Made by a program: the position numbers and the translations under genes
The notes under the pieces: generated by a model
The model's input: the letters and a program-made list of their open reading frames with translations, nothing else
What the model was told of the DNA's origin: nothing
Databases searched by the model: none
From: Caprimulgus europaeus
Taxonomy: Eukaryota; Chordata; Aves; Caprimulgiformes; Caprimulgidae
NCBI GenBank assembly: GCA_907165065.1
Contig: OU015523.1
Span: forward strand, 42,893,702 to 42,957,701
Direction: 5' to 3'
Length of the DNA stretch: 64,000 nucleotides
Shown: piece by piece, positions 63,848-64,000 of the stretch
Numbering within the stretch: the first letter of the stretch is position 1
Layout of the letters: each line of letters starts with the position of its first letter

Positions 63848-64000
63848 GCCAGCAAGACACAAAGTCACCAATCTAGTTACAAAGTTTCCAGAATATCACC
63901 ACGATTCATTTGTCTGAAAATTTTGGTCCTGCTGAGCCTTCTGAGACCTGTGGAGTTGAAGGTGGGCTGCTGTTCAGCCAGCCTTAATCTCCTTTCCCGT
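63848..64000. other. Unique flank of the LTR
   Basis: This short stretch has no supported feature, running to the window edge. Confidence 0.5.

Noticed and set aside
1..64000. CRISPR array, operon or prokaryotic mobile system
   Set aside because: Avian repeats, AT-rich noncoding sequence and lack of dense coding show this is vertebrate nuclear DNA. The only regular repeats are microsatellites and LTR-internal arrays.

Overview
The window looks like nuclear DNA from a bird, and in my reading it is a gene desert. I found no exon, RNA gene or promoter that I can support. The main taxonomic evidence is four truncated copies of the CR1 LINE. They have the avian-type 3' end: a conserved end of the ORF2 reading frame (HWNRLPRE...), then a short UTR ending in ATTCTATG/ATTCTGTG octamers. 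Two solo retroviral LTRs also match families I recall from bird genomes. I see no Alu or L1 and very few SINE-like traces. I cannot name the species. The LTR types suggest a non-galliform bird, probably Neoaves, but that is inference.

Layout. 1-12 kb is AT-rich single-copy sequence with a pure (TTA)30 microsatellite (3292-3381), a short CR1 3' end (6941-7152), and a stop-free stretch of about 259 codons behind an acceptor-like site (10749-11512); that stretch is the longest reading frame in the window and has no recognised domain. 12.06-13.5 kb is a repeat-like block with a 30-bp triplication, and a minus-strand CR1 (12772-13208) interrupts it. 13.5-18.08 kb is AT-rich with a GC-rich patch at its end. 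18089-18697 is a solo LTR with perfect 5-bp target-site duplications (CCTGC). 18.7-36.5 kb is single-copy sequence with a (TA)21 tract. 36525-36791 is a plus-strand CR1 3' end. 36.8-56.1 kb is single-copy sequence with an ancient LINE reverse-transcriptase fossil (51019-51130) and a GAGTNA-rich patch with a hairpin (55.3-55.6 kb). 56106-57240 is the largest CR1 (minus strand), holding a broken reverse transcriptase. 57.2-62.5 kb is single-copy and low-complexity sequence. 62684-63847 is a second solo LTR of another family, with an internal tandem array of about 50 bp units.

How it works together. Nothing here forms an operon, defence locus or pathway. The recognisable coding remnants (CR1 ORF2 and the older LINE) are all dead. 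Function, if any, would most likely be cis-regulatory. Several AT-rich stretches (about 13.83-14.11, 20.81-21.18, 42.37-42.72 and 47.07-47.36 kb) have clusters of homeodomain, POU or SOX-like core motifs and could be conserved noncoding elements; only cross-species alignment can test that. I did not find a new biological system. The most checkable leads are the 10.7-11.5 kb reading frame, the composite repeat at 12-13.5 kb, and the array inside the second LTR.
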